Positions 1 to 18,120 of a stretch of DNA of 64,000 nt are shown here, in pieces. Each line of letters opens with the position of its first letter. Position 1 is the first letter of the stretch. The position numbers and the translations under genes are program-made. Source of the stretch: Rhipicephalus microplus (taxonomy: Eukaryota; Arthropoda; Arachnida; Ixodida; Ixodidae); assembly GCF_043290135.1 (NCBI RefSeq), contig NC_134710.1, forward strand, positions 321,490,017 through 321,554,016, written 5' to 3'. The notes beneath the pieces are model-generated. The model made no database searches, was not told the origin of the DNA, and saw nothing but the letters and a program-made list of their open reading frames with translations.

Positions 1-2213
1 GGATAATTCGTATAAGACTATGATAATTTCAAGCAATTCCGCTTAATAAACAGACGTTAGGTCAGACAAACGAACTGCACATGACATATATAAAGCTCAT
101 AATGCGATTCTCACTCCTGCCTTTTGTTTAAAAACTGAAGCATGAGTTGCTAGTACAATGTTTCTAAATTTGACAAGTGTGTTTTCAAATTGGTATTTTG
201 GTACCTATTTCGTAAATGTTTGCACCTATTAGCAATAATACTGTAAAATTCAATTCTAATTGTTTGAGGAGCTCTGTTAAGTAGAAGTATAATTTAAGAA
301 GCTTTACTTGTATGGTTAACAAGAGTTTTTGTGCCACAATCACTTGTAGACACGTTAACCTAGATCCTAGATCTCAAATGGTTAAACAATTACGTGGGCT
401 CATTAGTAAAAACATGCTGTAAGCTAATCTGTGGCGTTGCGTATAAGTATAGGAAAGTACGTATCGTTAGAATTAGTAACCGTGGAAAAAGAGATGTGAG
501 ACACACTTCTTTATAAACAACATTATTTGCGACAAACATTTTGGAAGCCTAAGGAATATTCTTAATGATTTACGTTCCAGAAGAACAAGTGGTCGAAGCT
601 TGTAAGCATGTGCTCAAAGAAATAAGACGCAGCCTAACTCAAATGTCGGGTAAATTTACGTACAATAAATAATTATGAGCATATCACCGCGTAAATAAGA
701 TTGTTTACTGCTGACTCTACGAAGCAACGCTACCAGCCGTACTCCTTTAGCTGCTATATTTTCTACATGCATAGCCCAATTATGTTTTTGGTAGTAGTCG
801 TCCCTATATACTTGACCGATTCCACCTGTGCGATGACATCTTGTCGGCAAAATACCGTAATTCGAACAAAGACACTTAGGGAGAAAACTATGATGTTGAT
901 TTTCCCGAGATTTGAAGATAAATAATGCCCTCCAGCCACGTTTCCGCACTGTTCATATATATCGGTATACATTGTACAGTACATGTATATCTGCAGCTGT
1001 AACAAACAATGCAATGTCGTCAGTGTATGCATGCACCTGCACGTCATGTTGTACAGTAAGAAGAAATAGTAATATCCACGGTGTTCAAAATTAGCTTTCC
1101 TGGCTTTCTTAGTATTCATCACTGTTAAATATCAAGCACTATGAACAACATGAAAACTTCCTTTGCAGAAAACTTCTATATCTTGGGGGAGGGACACACA
1201 GTGAAACAATAATTGTTGCTGTAATCTGCCCAATTGAGCAGCATATATAGATTAGCCTTTTAGCAACTGAAGCAAGCAAGCATGTTTGTACTCAAAAGTT
1301 GGATGCAATTACGCTTATGCGCAGCTCCACTTGGAAGATTTTTTCCATGACTAGGCTCCCAGTGAATCCGTTGTAAAGTTTAATTGTGGTTTACATTATT
1401 ACCCTTGCGAGACAGCTCTCTCGCAAAGCACCACCACAATGTACCATGGTAGTTGCGTGCGTTTTATCCGATAACAGGTGAAAGACATAGGCATAGATGA
1501 TAATGGTTACTATTTTGCTACTGGTTGGCGATAGCAACCAATGACTGTTTGTCTCAAGGGGGAAAATCATTGTGCCGATTTTCACCAATCTGAATGTGTA
1601 ACCATGTGAACTAATATTGATTGCACAAAACAATATTAATTGCACAGGCCAACTGAGGAGGTACAAAACAACTCAACAGGTGAGAGACAAAGGTATTTAG
1701 CAGACCGAAAACGCAAGCCTCGTCCGGTGAACAGCACAGAATACCGTTATGACCACTGCATGACTGCTGCACCTCTGTGATCAGTTGGGAGTGTTAAGTC
1801 GTCTTCCGTAGTTCTTCCTGAGTGCTTTTTTGTTTTTCATTCGAATTCAATCCTCATTGGTGGCTACCAGTGCCACCGGAACGTAGCTCCGAACACTGCG
1901 CAAGAAACAATCAATGGGTAAATAAATAGGAGCAAGAGAGGCCGACTAGGCAATATTTGCATGGCCGAGGCATGAGACAGACATCAGTGTGTTGTGCATA
2001 ATTTAGCATCACCCATTATGGCCGCACTTACCAGGAGGATGCACCTAGACGTCACTGACGTCTAAGCGAGTATGGAAAGGAGCTGGGTTGAGCCATCCGC
2101 CCTGCGGACAATGTTCACGCGTAGGCCAGTACTAGCCGAGGCGAGAAAACGCCTGGAACCACCCCGCATACATGTTCCCTCGTATACGACGACGATGATG
2201 ATGATAATGACCT
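1..2213. other. AT-rich non-coding stretch
   Basis: I see no gene here; open frames are short, overlap one another and match nothing I recognise. A 19-nt perfect palindrome lies at 2046-2064, with 9-bp arms carrying GACGTC on each side of a central C. The stretch ends in a short GAT-type tract at about 2188-2207, the kind of simple tail that closes some tick retroelements, so 1,900-2,210 may be an old repeat. Confidence 0.5.
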
Positions 2214-5200
2214 ATATCTATGGCTCATACCAACTATTGAGGATTGCCTAAAAACAAATTCTTTATAAATGAAAGTGATCGTAAAATAATTGTATGACTA
2301 CGGAATTTTAAAATAGTTATATTAAACAAATGATAACAATTTAAAAATTGGAAAGAACTTGAATGACTCAAAATTTCACTACTGTGAAACAGAGATGCCG
2401 GTGACAATGACTTATTGAGTAAGCTCCCAAGGATAGAATATTTCAAATACTTAAATTCAATCTAATTTGAACAAACACTGCTTTGAATATGTTTTTCCTC
2501 AGTAAATTGAAGCAGCTGAACAATAAGAAGTACTGCTCGATAGCTTTCCACTCCTTCTTTTTTTTCGTCTAATTATGATGATATCCTCTTGCTGATGGCT
2601 CTCACCCACAAAGAGGACGGGCCAATAAATGGGTGGCAGGACTTTGATTTCAGTATATATGAACCAAATAAACGAACACGAACTTTACGCTAGAAGAAAA
2701 CATGGCCAATAAACGAAAACTTTCAAGCGTCAAAAAGTGAGATCATCAGATGAGATTCCTTATTCACTTTCAGTTTCTTTCTTTCTTGGTGGTTATATGT
2801 CCCCTTTTTGCACAAATCCTACCTGATACGCGTCACTTCATAGACCTTTCTTCACACCAGGTTTTTTATGTTTTTGTGTTCAGCATGCGGCATTTCGGAC
2901 CTTCGATTATGTGGTTGGCATATGCGGTAATGTAAGAAGAGCTAAAAATATATATTTTGTAGTGGTCTCCCGAAAAACTGGGACAGCATGAAGCTCTATA
3001 CATTATGTTACACAAGCGAATTTGTAACCATAAAAGAATGACATTACGCTGGGGGCCATGCGCTCAGCCAGACATCGTATGTTTTAGAATGGCGTGCTTT
3101 CACGCGAACACAAATGTGCGTCCGGAGTCTGCAGCTGACGCAGGACAGTTCTCTATATTTTACTTATCAGCCGCGAGAGTAGAATGGTTGTTGAAATTTC
3201 TCTGCAAAAAAAAAAGTAGCACAAAGAGCACTTCGCTATTTAATTATTTGCGTGGTATATTCAATGCACTTCACTGTCTACGATGTTGGAGAATGTAGAT
3301 CAATACTATAAAGAGCAATTCTGTCGGCTTACTTTTTATGCACAATCAAACGAGCACCTGTAGGTGCTCTTCTCACTTCGCATACTCTAAAAAAATGCGT
3401 GAGTTCATACAAATTAGGCATCTGTTTACGCGTTGTTCCTAACTTCAGCTTTAATACAAACAACTACTTCTTTCGATACACTGTGCGCTACAGTTTTCCC
3501 GATATCGCAAATATGGCAAAGCAATAGCGTCTAGTAATAAAGTTATAGGGCTTCGTACTGGGTAAAAATGGACTACAAACCTAAATTAAAATAATATTTT
3601 CGAAAATTTTCCACTCGCTTACAGAAAAAACCAATGCCCACTGATACATTACAAAGGGTAGGGCTTTTTATTTCGGGATAAATGAGCAGATGATTGAAAA
3701 CGAGTACGCGTTCCCTTTAAGATATGAATTCGTGTGTCACTCTGTGTTCTACATCACCGTAATTCTACTGCGGATGGTCTGCGAAAGTGAATTAGTCGGC
3801 TGTCGATACACCAAGCTTTGCAAGGTGAAAAGTGGGAACTATCACCGGGTCACCACAAAATACTCGCCCGGGGCTGTAGCGAAAGTGCCGTCCAGCGCAT
3901 TTGGTCGAACGACAATTTTGAGTGTGGTGCCAGCGCGTTTCGAAACGGGGTGCACTGCGTAGAGCTCATTGTCGCCGCAGGGCCCGCATAGGCAGCCTCG
4001 CATGTTCCAACTCAATTCTGCGCTTACGGCGAGACAGCTCCCGCTGCGGCTACACTCACTCGGTGTTGAAATGCTGTTTATTCCACGAGGTTAAGCCGAC
4101 AGGGTGTAAGTCAAGTAATGCTCAGGGAAACATATGGAACAGAAAATGTCACGCCAGCACACCGACCAAAAATACGTGGGTACGGCGCACTTTTCTTAGA
4201 AAGTTGGAAATACCAGATATTGACTCGCAGTAGTAAACTCCAACTTTCAATCCTTAAATGTGCAATGACAGTTTTGGTTTCTTTTATTTAGGAGGCTGTG
4301 AAAACTACGTTTAGCGTGGTCAGGCTGTCAACAACCGCACATTTAATTTCGCCACGCTGGTATGCCATCTATTTGGCACGCGTAGAGTTGGCTGCCACAG
4401 CAACGTTGTTGACAAGTAACGTTGTTGAATGGCGTGCCATTCAACGCGTACATCTCTTCCGAAATTCTTGTGATTTCAGAAGTTTTCTGCCGTTAGTTTT
4501 ATAGGTGAACAATGCATTTTTGTAAATATTTCGTGAAACAGGGGAAGGTTTGCTACGTTTGAGCCTGTTATCCCAACATCATAACAATAATGTACAATAT
4601 AAACACACAAAAAAGAAAATTTGTGACTAAAGTAAGAAAAACTAATCAAAGGCAATGTATACAATACTATATACACTATAAGGCATATAATTCATGAATG
4701 AGCGCAGTATGTATAGTCAAAGTCCAGTTCATACATCGGGATCACATTGCGGATAGAGATCGTACAGATAGTGGTAAGGTATAATATGAACTAAAAACAG
4801 TTCATTACATTTGTGTCCATTAAAAATTGCGAAGGGCGCTCACTGCGCGCCTTTGATTATCCCAATGCCGCCACGGTTCAAGTACTTTTATAATCGTGAA
4901 TGGTCGTCTGTCAAGTTGGTTCAGTGGGTTGTTGATCTTATTGCGGACATTCTAAAATAATAAGCTCCTCTAACGCATTGACATGATCACAGTGCTCGCA
5001 GTGCAGGGACGTTCTTTTTTTTATGAGGCATAAAAAGTGAGGTGTGTATGAAAAAAATGCATATGAAACGCGCATTTTTTGAGCCGTATTCAACTGCCTC
5101 TTGGTTGCTGTTAACTTTACTTTCTCCTTATTTCGCAATAATGTATATCTATTATAATAACGTAAGTAACGTCTCGTGTTCCTTTCTGGACTCTCATATT

Positions 5201-5551
5201 TGATCTCATATTGTATTAGGCATAAAATTCTCATGCGTAGAGCTATAAAAATATCCGACCTATGGAAAGCTCTGCTCTTTACAGCCCCGCAACACGTTCC
5301 AGCTGATCTCACTTAGCGACGAAATCTGAATAATGGCACGTCGAAGCAGAAGTTGGTCATAAATAAGCAAAAGTCGTCTGAAGCACATTAGTAGATCCCT
5401 TATTCATTTCGTGCGATGTGAGCTGCTCCTACGTAGCTTTTTGAAATTATAAATAGAAATGACGGACTCCTCAGCCTGTCTGCAAGAGGAGCCACCACGG
5501 TCGCTGCCGCCGAGTTTGATTTCGTACAGTGAAAGCAAACATGGGAATCGA

Positions 5552-5553
<2 letters not shown>
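2214..5553. other. AT-rich non-coding stretch
   Basis: No gene or recognisable element was found. The only structured site is a perfect palindromic hairpin at 3352-3369, with 8-bp arms GAGCACCT and AGGTGCTC around GT. Open frames between 3690 and 4504 look slightly more GC-rich than the surroundings but resemble no family I know. Confidence 0.5.

Positions 5554-5647
<94 letters not shown>
5554..5647. repeat. (CA)n microsatellite, ~47 units
   Basis: Uninterrupted CA dinucleotides, read directly from the sequence. They end nine to ten bases before a SINE, and CA-type repeat resumes on the other side of it, so the microsatellite appears split by the insertion. Cys-Val and Thr-His frames across it are artefacts. 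Confidence 0.98.
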
Positions 5648-5649
<2 letters not shown>

Positions 5650-5657
5650 GCCGTGGT

Positions 5658-5897
5658 GCCCCGCCGTGGTGGTCTAGTGGCTAAGGTACTCGGCTGCTGA
5701 CCCGCAGGTCGCGGGCTCGAATCTCGGGTGCAGCGGCTGCATTTCCCATGGAGGCGGAAATGTTGTAGGCCCGTGTGCTTAGATTTCGGTGCACGTTAAA
5801 GAACCCCAGGTGGTCAAAATTTCAGGAGCCCTCCATTACGGCGTCTCTCATAATCATATGGTGGTTTTGGGACGTTAAACCCCACATATCAATCAAT

Positions 5898-5898
<1 letters not shown>
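5658..5898 (+). mobile_element. Ruka-like tRNA-derived SINE, copy 1
   Basis: About 240 bp. The 5' part is tRNA-like, with an A box around GGTCTAGTGGCTAAGG and a B box in the GGGCTCGAATCTCGG segment. The conserved body carries GTGCACGTTAAAGAACCCC and ATCATATGGTGGTTTTGG, and the 3' end is a short ATCA-type repeat. Five other copies in the window share this structure. Such elements are transcribed by RNA polymerase III and moved by a LINE's machinery; that is family knowledge. This copy lies between two CA-repeat blocks. Confidence 0.93.
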
Positions 5899-5945
<47 letters not shown>

Positions 5946-5993
5946 CTCGCACGGGGACGGACGAACACACACTCACACGGGGACGGACGAACA
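5899..5993. repeat. Imperfect CA repeat plus 26-bp tandem duplication
   Basis: A degenerate CA tract with AAACAC interruptions follows the SINE to about 5947. An 18-bp core beginning CACGGGGACGG occurs at 5950-5967 and again at 5976-5993, a 26-bp period, with further GACGGAC steps beyond. Confidence 0.85.
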
Positions 5994-7060
5994 GACGGAC
6001 GCATGGACACATGCACGAACACCTATATTAAAGGTAAAGTTTTCCGCCCTCTTCAACAACAATTTTGTGCCGACAGTGTACGCACTCTGTGTGCGTGCAC
6101 GAGAAAGCGTACATTGCCACTATACGCGTGTGCCATTTGTAATGAGGTACATGCTTTAAACCAGCAGAGCGTGATACTTCTCGTTTGATGCACGTGGGGA
6201 AATTCAAGCAGTATTGTGTGTGTTTTTTTTAACGGGCGCCTGCTTTAGGCCACGAACTCATGATGTAATTCATATGGTGTCACGCGCCATGAACATGTGC
6301 ACTTGCACCACGTTTTACTGTGATTCTACATCTCGTACTGAGACGCCTGTACACATGACCATTACGATTGTCAGGCATGAAAGTTACCTTCTGGGAAGCT
6401 CCAAGCATTGGCGTGCTCCTGTGGTAAACCACCAGCGTGTCACGTGGAAGGCGTGTGTTTGATTCCACCGTATAATCTGTCGCTCCTGGTCTAGCCTGCG
6501 CATAGTCGAAAAAGGTATGAAGAGAAAACGTGGGTACTTCTGCTCTTCACATCCCCGTGTTGTTGTCGGCTCTTTCTGTTCTATATGTAAGCAAGTTTCT
6601 GTTCTATATGTAAGCAAGTACAATTAAAAGTCAAGATGGACACAGCGAAGAAGTTCTTAAGGCAGGAAGAGTGCTGCTTCGCATCTTGTGTTCCATACGG
6701 GTGCGGTGCATTTAAAATCAGGCTCTGGTGAACAAGCTCCACGAAAGAATTTTGTGCACAAATTTTTTGTGCTAGTACTCTATTCTTTGTCTTTTACTCT
6801 TTTTTAACTAGTACGCCATATGGACCAGACATTGTAATTAACTTCTCTGCCTTTCTTTTTAATCATTTTAACCATGTGTATAACAGCTGTGCGTGTTCGC
6901 TTGATGATTTTGTTGAACCTGCTGCGTATTGTGGATTTGTTCACACCTTTTCTGCTGTTAATCAATTGTGTTCATTATGACAACATTTGTAGGCCTAAAT
7001 ATCATGCACAATGCTTAAATTCCTTGGCCTTAAAAGTTTCGGACATTCTGAGAGGCTTCC
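5994..7060. other. Non-coding stretch with a 23-bp tandem duplication
   Basis: No gene recognised. A 23-bp unit beginning TTTCTGTTCTATATG is perfectly duplicated head to tail at 6573-6595 and 6596-6618, consistent with a recent slippage event. Nothing else stands out. Confidence 0.6.
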
Positions 7061-13126
<6,066 letters not shown>

Positions 13127-13360
13127 GACATGTGGGGTTTACCATCCGAAAACCGCCATATAACTACAAGAAACAACAAGCTGGGAGCTCCGGAAGTTTC
13201 TACCACCTGGGGTTCTTTAACGTGCACCCAAATCTCAGCACACGGGCATACAGCATTTTCACCTTGATCTACAATGCAGATGCCCCAGCCGGGATTCAAT
13301 CCGGCGACCTTCCGGTCAGCAGCCGAGTAGCTTAGCCCCTAGACCAATGCGGTGTGGCCC
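13127..13360 (-). mobile_element. Ruka-like tRNA-derived SINE, copy 2, diverged
   Basis: Reverse-complement copy. The shared block CACCTGGGGTTCTTTAACGT and the tRNA-like region (GGTCAGCAGCCGAGTAGC near the right end) are intact, but the element has more substitutions than the other copies, including a changed A-box region. It appears to be the oldest of the six. I could not define a clear target-site duplication. Confidence 0.88.
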
Positions 13361-14145
13361 AAAATTGATTGCTGAGAAAGCGGCTGGTGCGTGTCTGCAC
13401 TCTACTTACCTCCTTCTCTCTTTCATTCTTCTCTTCCTTGCATTTATGTCTCCCCTTACCTCTTGACTAGTGCAGGATTGCAAACTATATGTTTATTTTC
13501 CCGTTAACGTTCCTGCCTTTCCGCGTTACATATCGTGGCCGGGAATGGTCTGGTTTAACCTGACAATCCCTTAGTGGGCCTAGCCAGGTGATGTAGAATT
13601 TACTTACGTCTATTGTGCACCAAATAAAGTTGTTTCACTTCTTCCCTCCCTCCCTCGCTCTTTCCCTTCCTCCCTCACTCACTCTATTATCTATTGGTCT
13701 TCATGAACGTTGTATTTGACATTGAAGAGCAAAACAGCATGAAGAACGAAAGTGGTAGGTAGTACTACGTCAATATTTTAATGGACATTACCCAAAGAAA
13801 AATGGTTTTCATAGGTAAAATAAAATTAATAACGCCATATGCACAATAAAGGGTGATCCAGAGAGCTTTCATGTTGCTGTTGGCATTAAAACGCAACTGT
13901 AAACAACTGCTAAAATGAAACTTATGCTGCGGTTTACCGTAAAGTGTGTGCGTGCATTCGTACATACAATCAGCGTCACTTGATAAAGTCTCACTCAATA
14001 AAAAAATAAGACACAATCATCTTCTATCCACACGCTTCGAATAACATCGATTCATAAGGTACGTGGGATCATGCAACCCAAATTTTTTTTTCCTTCGTGG
14101 CCACTGAGGAGAAAATTTCTTTGCTTCCTATGTACCTACAGTTTT
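13361..14145. other. Non-coding stretch with pyrimidine-rich tracts
   Basis: The region holds CT-rich runs at about 13,405-13,440 and 13,640-13,685 around a segment that resembles unclassified tick repeats. Similar sequence is often seen beside tRNA-derived elements, but I have no second copy in the window to prove it is a repeat. No gene. Confidence 0.35.
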
Positions 14146-14384
14146 CCCCGCCGCGGTGATCTAGTGGCTAAGGTACTCGGCTGCTGACCCGCAGGTCGCG
14201 GGTTCGAATCCTGGCTGCGGCGGCTGAATTTCCGATGGAGGCGGAAATGGTGTAGGCCCGTGTGCTCAGATTTGGGTGCACGTTAAAGAACCCCAGGTGG
14301 TCGAAATTTCCGGAGCCCTCCACTGCGGCGTCACTCATAATCATATGGTGGTTTTGGGACGTTAAACCCCACATATCAATCAAT
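14146..14384 (+). mobile_element. Ruka-like tRNA-derived SINE, copy 3, with target-site duplication
   Basis: Full-length copy with intact A- and B-box regions (GATCTAGTGGCTAAGG and GGGTTCGAATCC). It is flanked by a 13-bp target-site duplication with one mismatch: TACCTACAGTTTT at 14133-14145 and TACCCACAGTTTT at 14384-14396. The shared boundary base makes the exact right end uncertain by a nucleotide or two. Confidence 0.95.
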
Positions 14385-16385
14385 ACCCACAGTTTTGGTG
14401 TGTTTCTAAAAGCATTTTTGAGAGTACGGTTTGTGTAGAGACAAGGAAGTTGATGGTAAAAGAGGCCGGAGTCAATCGCGATGGCACAGCTCATCATAAG
14501 TGAGCGCATGCCGGTACTGATAGAGACCACGTTCACAACCACTGCTATGCTAATTCGGTGAGTTAGTAAGCGCTCATCGTTGTGAACGGCGCAACTAAAA
14601 AGCACAAAACACTGACGATAAAAAAACACGAAGATATATGCACCGGCGCTTGTGTCTTGTTCATCATCAGTGTTTTGTGTTATTTGTTGCGCTGTTTTAT
14701 AAGCATGGACTTACTCGTGTAGAGACGCTGTTTCAAAGCAACCACAAAAAAAAGGGGGGGGGGGGAGATGGCAGAGACATTTGATAGGGACGAAACAAGG
14801 GTTGGGGAAGGAGGTACAGAAAAAGAAATATTTTTGCGCTTTTATTACACAAAACAGCCGTAAAATTATTTTAAGGGGTAACGCGCGCGCCTTTATTGAT
14901 CACAGGCTCGTAGCCAAGAATTTTTTTCAGGAGAGAAGGGGGGATTTTCGAAGACCATAAAAACATAGTTTTATAATTTTTTTTCTTGGTAAAACAGCGA
15001 GGAAAAATGGGGTCCGCACTAGAGTCCCGACCCCCTAGCCCTGTTCTCCCCCCCCCCCGGCTGGTTACGGGCATGATTGATCGTATTTATGATAAAAAAA
15101 TATTACATTCGCTGCAATAAAGAACGAGGCAGGCAAAACGTTCCAGAACAATCATTAGAGGGCAGTGTTTCAAAGATGCGATCATTCGCAATTATGCACC
15201 TTCTATCGCCTCGATGCAACTACCGTGCCTCCATGAAAGCGAAGCAGGATGGTGAAAGGCAAAAATGGTTGACGTTAGGGAAACCTTATCTAATTAGTTT
15301 TAAGCGTTCTGTCTTTGTAACAATGGTGCCACGAAAAATACTACATCGCAGATCCGCTAACATAAAGCAGGTAAGTTGGTAAGCTGTTATCGACACGCGA
15401 GTAAACCAAATGCTGCGTTCAGTGATTCACGCATGGGTCACTACAGGAAACGATGGGCAGATTGTCAAACACGGGTTCTTTGAGAACTTCATGGCTCCCA
15501 TTCGCCACAGTAGTCCCACCACAGTCAACTACTTTCCCTTAGCACGGGGTTTGGACAGTGCTCTATTTTAAACAGTCAAAGCAAATGAAACGAGGCTACA
15601 CGCGTTGCTAAACGAGAGACTCCACCTAGGCAGCTGGCGTCATTGCGAAAGTGGAGCTGAACACAAAGCGGCTCTACGTCTAACCATACAAAAACTTTTG
15701 AAGGGGCACTCAACTGACCCATTATTATGATATAGACGTTGCGCAATAAGCTATGGAATACTTATAATTTTTATTAACCCCCCACCCTCTAAAAAACGGG
15801 GTGAGTGGGGGGAACTATGCGTCTATCATTTTCATTTTGAAGTCTGTGTGACCTTACAAGATTCCAAATATTTCGGTCAAGTTCAGGCAATTAGGCACTG
15901 AACACCTTGAGTACTTTTTCATCCTGAAATATTTAGGCCATGTATGCCACTTCCCTTTCTCTGAGTGCGGGAGCTTTCAAGGGGTGGCGCACTAGCCTAC
16001 GCTTTGTAACAGGAGGTGGCTTTCTGTATAGAGGAATATCTGGCTGGCGATGCTTGGCATATACGTCGATGGATAAGCCTTGTCAGACTCGGCTAAGGTT
16101 GTCGGAGGAGGAGAGAAAAAAAAAGACGGAAAAAGACGGTTGTGAAGTTGGAGCTTGTGTCAATCTCGAGGATAGCTCCGCCAAGCCGGTCAAGCAAGGC
16201 TCAATATGCTACTTTTTTAGGAGTACAACTCGTTGTCTGTACAGGATGAATCGTGTACATTATGTCATAAATACGGCGCTCTCGAATATTTTATCCTGCA
16301 ATGCTAACAAATACCACAAGCACCTAGTTATCTTCACCACACAGATAGAAGTGAACTTCACTGAAGATCTAAAGTAAACAATGTA
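14385..16385. other. Non-coding stretch with homopolymer tracts
   Basis: No gene recognised. An A-run followed directly by a G-run lies at about 14,743-14,766. The interval 14,900-15,075 is bounded by imperfect inverted sequences (CAGGCTCGTAGCC on the left, GGCTGGTTACGGGCATG on the right) and holds G and C runs, resembling a MITE-like repeat. C-rich and G-rich runs at 15,778-15,812 could pair or form quadruplex structure. Confidence 0.4.
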
Positions 16386-17695
16386 ATTGTCATCATCATC
16401 ATCAGATTGACTACGTCTACTGCAGGGCAAAGGTTTCTCCCGTGTTCTGCAAGTCAACTCGATCCTGTAATTGCTGCTGCTACTTCACACCCGCAAACTT
16501 CCTAATCTCCCATACCCACCTTACTTTCTTTTTCGGCTTCGTGCGTTTTGGTTAAACTGTTAATCTAGTCAGTTATCTTTAGTGACCAGCGGTTATCCTG
16601 CTTACGCGCTACATGCCGGCCCATGTCCATTTCTTCTCCTAAGATATCATGAACCCTGGTTTGTTTTCTGATCCCCTCTGCTCTCTTTTTGTCTTTTATG
16701 GTTACACCTATCATCTTCTTTTCAATCGCTGACTGCGTTGCCCTCAATTTAAGCTGAACTTTCTCTGTAAGCCTCCAGGTTTCGGCTTCGTGGGTAAGTA
16801 GCGGCAAGATGCAGCTGTTATCTACTTTTCCCTTGAGGGATAGTGGCAATCTACCAGTCATGATTTGAGAGTACTCGCCGAATGTGCTCAACTCCATTCT
16901 TATTCTTCTAGTTACTTCAATCTCGTGGTCCGGCTCCACGGTTATTATTGTCCTAAGTAGACACAATGGTGTACAATTTCAACTGCACTATTATCTCTCT
17001 CGAAGCGCTGATCTCTTGTGAAGTTGTTGTAGATTAATTTTGTTTTCTGCGAATTATTTTAAGACGTACCTTTTTGCTCTCCTTGTCTAACTTGTTATAC
17101 ACGAGTTAGGATTCGTCTCCTGAGTTCTTCAGCGAAGCAATGGCATTGGCGAAATTCAGGTTACTTTGGCACTCTCCATGAAACCTTATCCCTAACTCTT
17201 CCAATTTTAGCCCTCTGAAAACTTCCTGTAAGCACGCGGTAAATGGCACTGGGGATTGTATTCTTGTCTTAAATTCTTCTTGATGGGTATTCTGGCGCTT
17301 TTCTTATGGAGTAATTTGATAGCAGTTTATGCTCTAGGAATTTCTTCCAGGCTGTTTGTATGTCCTTTGTCGACGCCCTGATTCTGTCGTGTTTGCATGA
17401 CTGCTGATATGTCTACTGAATCAAATGCCTTCTCGTAATCTATGAAGGCTATGCATAGCGCTTGGCTGTATTTGGAGGATTTTTCTAATAACTGATTGAT
17501 AGTACGAATGTGGTCGATTGTCGAGTAGCCTCTTCGAAATCCTGCTTGTTCCTTTGGTTTATTGAATTATAATGTTTTCTTAATTCTCTTAGCAATTACC
17601 ATTGTAAATAGCTTGTATACGATGGAGAGCAAGCTGCTCGACCTGTAATTCTTTAAGCCCTTGTCATCATGTCATGTACCCGTACTACGTGCTTT
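16386..17695 (-). mobile_element. RTE-like non-LTR retrotransposon, 3' fragment
   Basis: The minus strand encodes pieces of an RTE-type reverse transcriptase. Near 17,540 it reads EQAGFRRGYSTIDH and near 17,430 AFIDYEKAFDSVD, both typical of this clade. The frame at 16565-16966 reads through the characteristic C-terminal tail (GRHVARKQDNRW). The 3' end carries a GAT-type simple repeat, as RTE elements commonly do. No endonuclease domain is present, so the copy is 5'-truncated. Several frameshifts and stops make it non-functional. Confidence 0.85.
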
Positions 17696-18120
17696 GCTGG
17701 ACATTTTTCTGAGAAATAAGACACATTGCTTGCGTCAAGCCTCACTCACAGGCCTACCATCTCAAATCTTAAATCTTAAATCATATCTCAAATCTTGAAG
17801 CTTCCCGACTTTCCTTGCGTTACTTCGTTTTCCTAAAGCTCTCCTCATACGTTCCTGTTCATGCGTCTATGCTCTGCCCTACCGCGTCTTTCACTTGTTT
17901 TGTAAGAACCAGTAACAAAAGTACATTACTGAAAACGAGTACCTAGCCTTGAGACCACCCGAAAACGACTGTTGGAACTACACGAAGCTCCTTTGCGGAT
18001 TTGGAAATGACCACGTCATGCTAGATTTTTTCTTTATTCATTGATATGTGCGATGCTGTTGCTAAAGTGAAGCTTGGCGTATTTTATATAACGTAATATT
18101 AGCCTACCAATCATTGTTTC
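17696..18120. other. Non-coding gap between two LINEs
   Basis: Some 425 bp between the RTE fragment and the next LINE. A short duplication of TCTCAAATCTTAAAT-like sequence occurs near 17,760-17,800. No gene. Confidence 0.5.

Noticed and set aside
5400..5677. Thr-His / Cys-Val repeat proteins on both strands
   Set aside because: Pure translation of the CA microsatellite; the same artefact recurs at 38,009-38,318.
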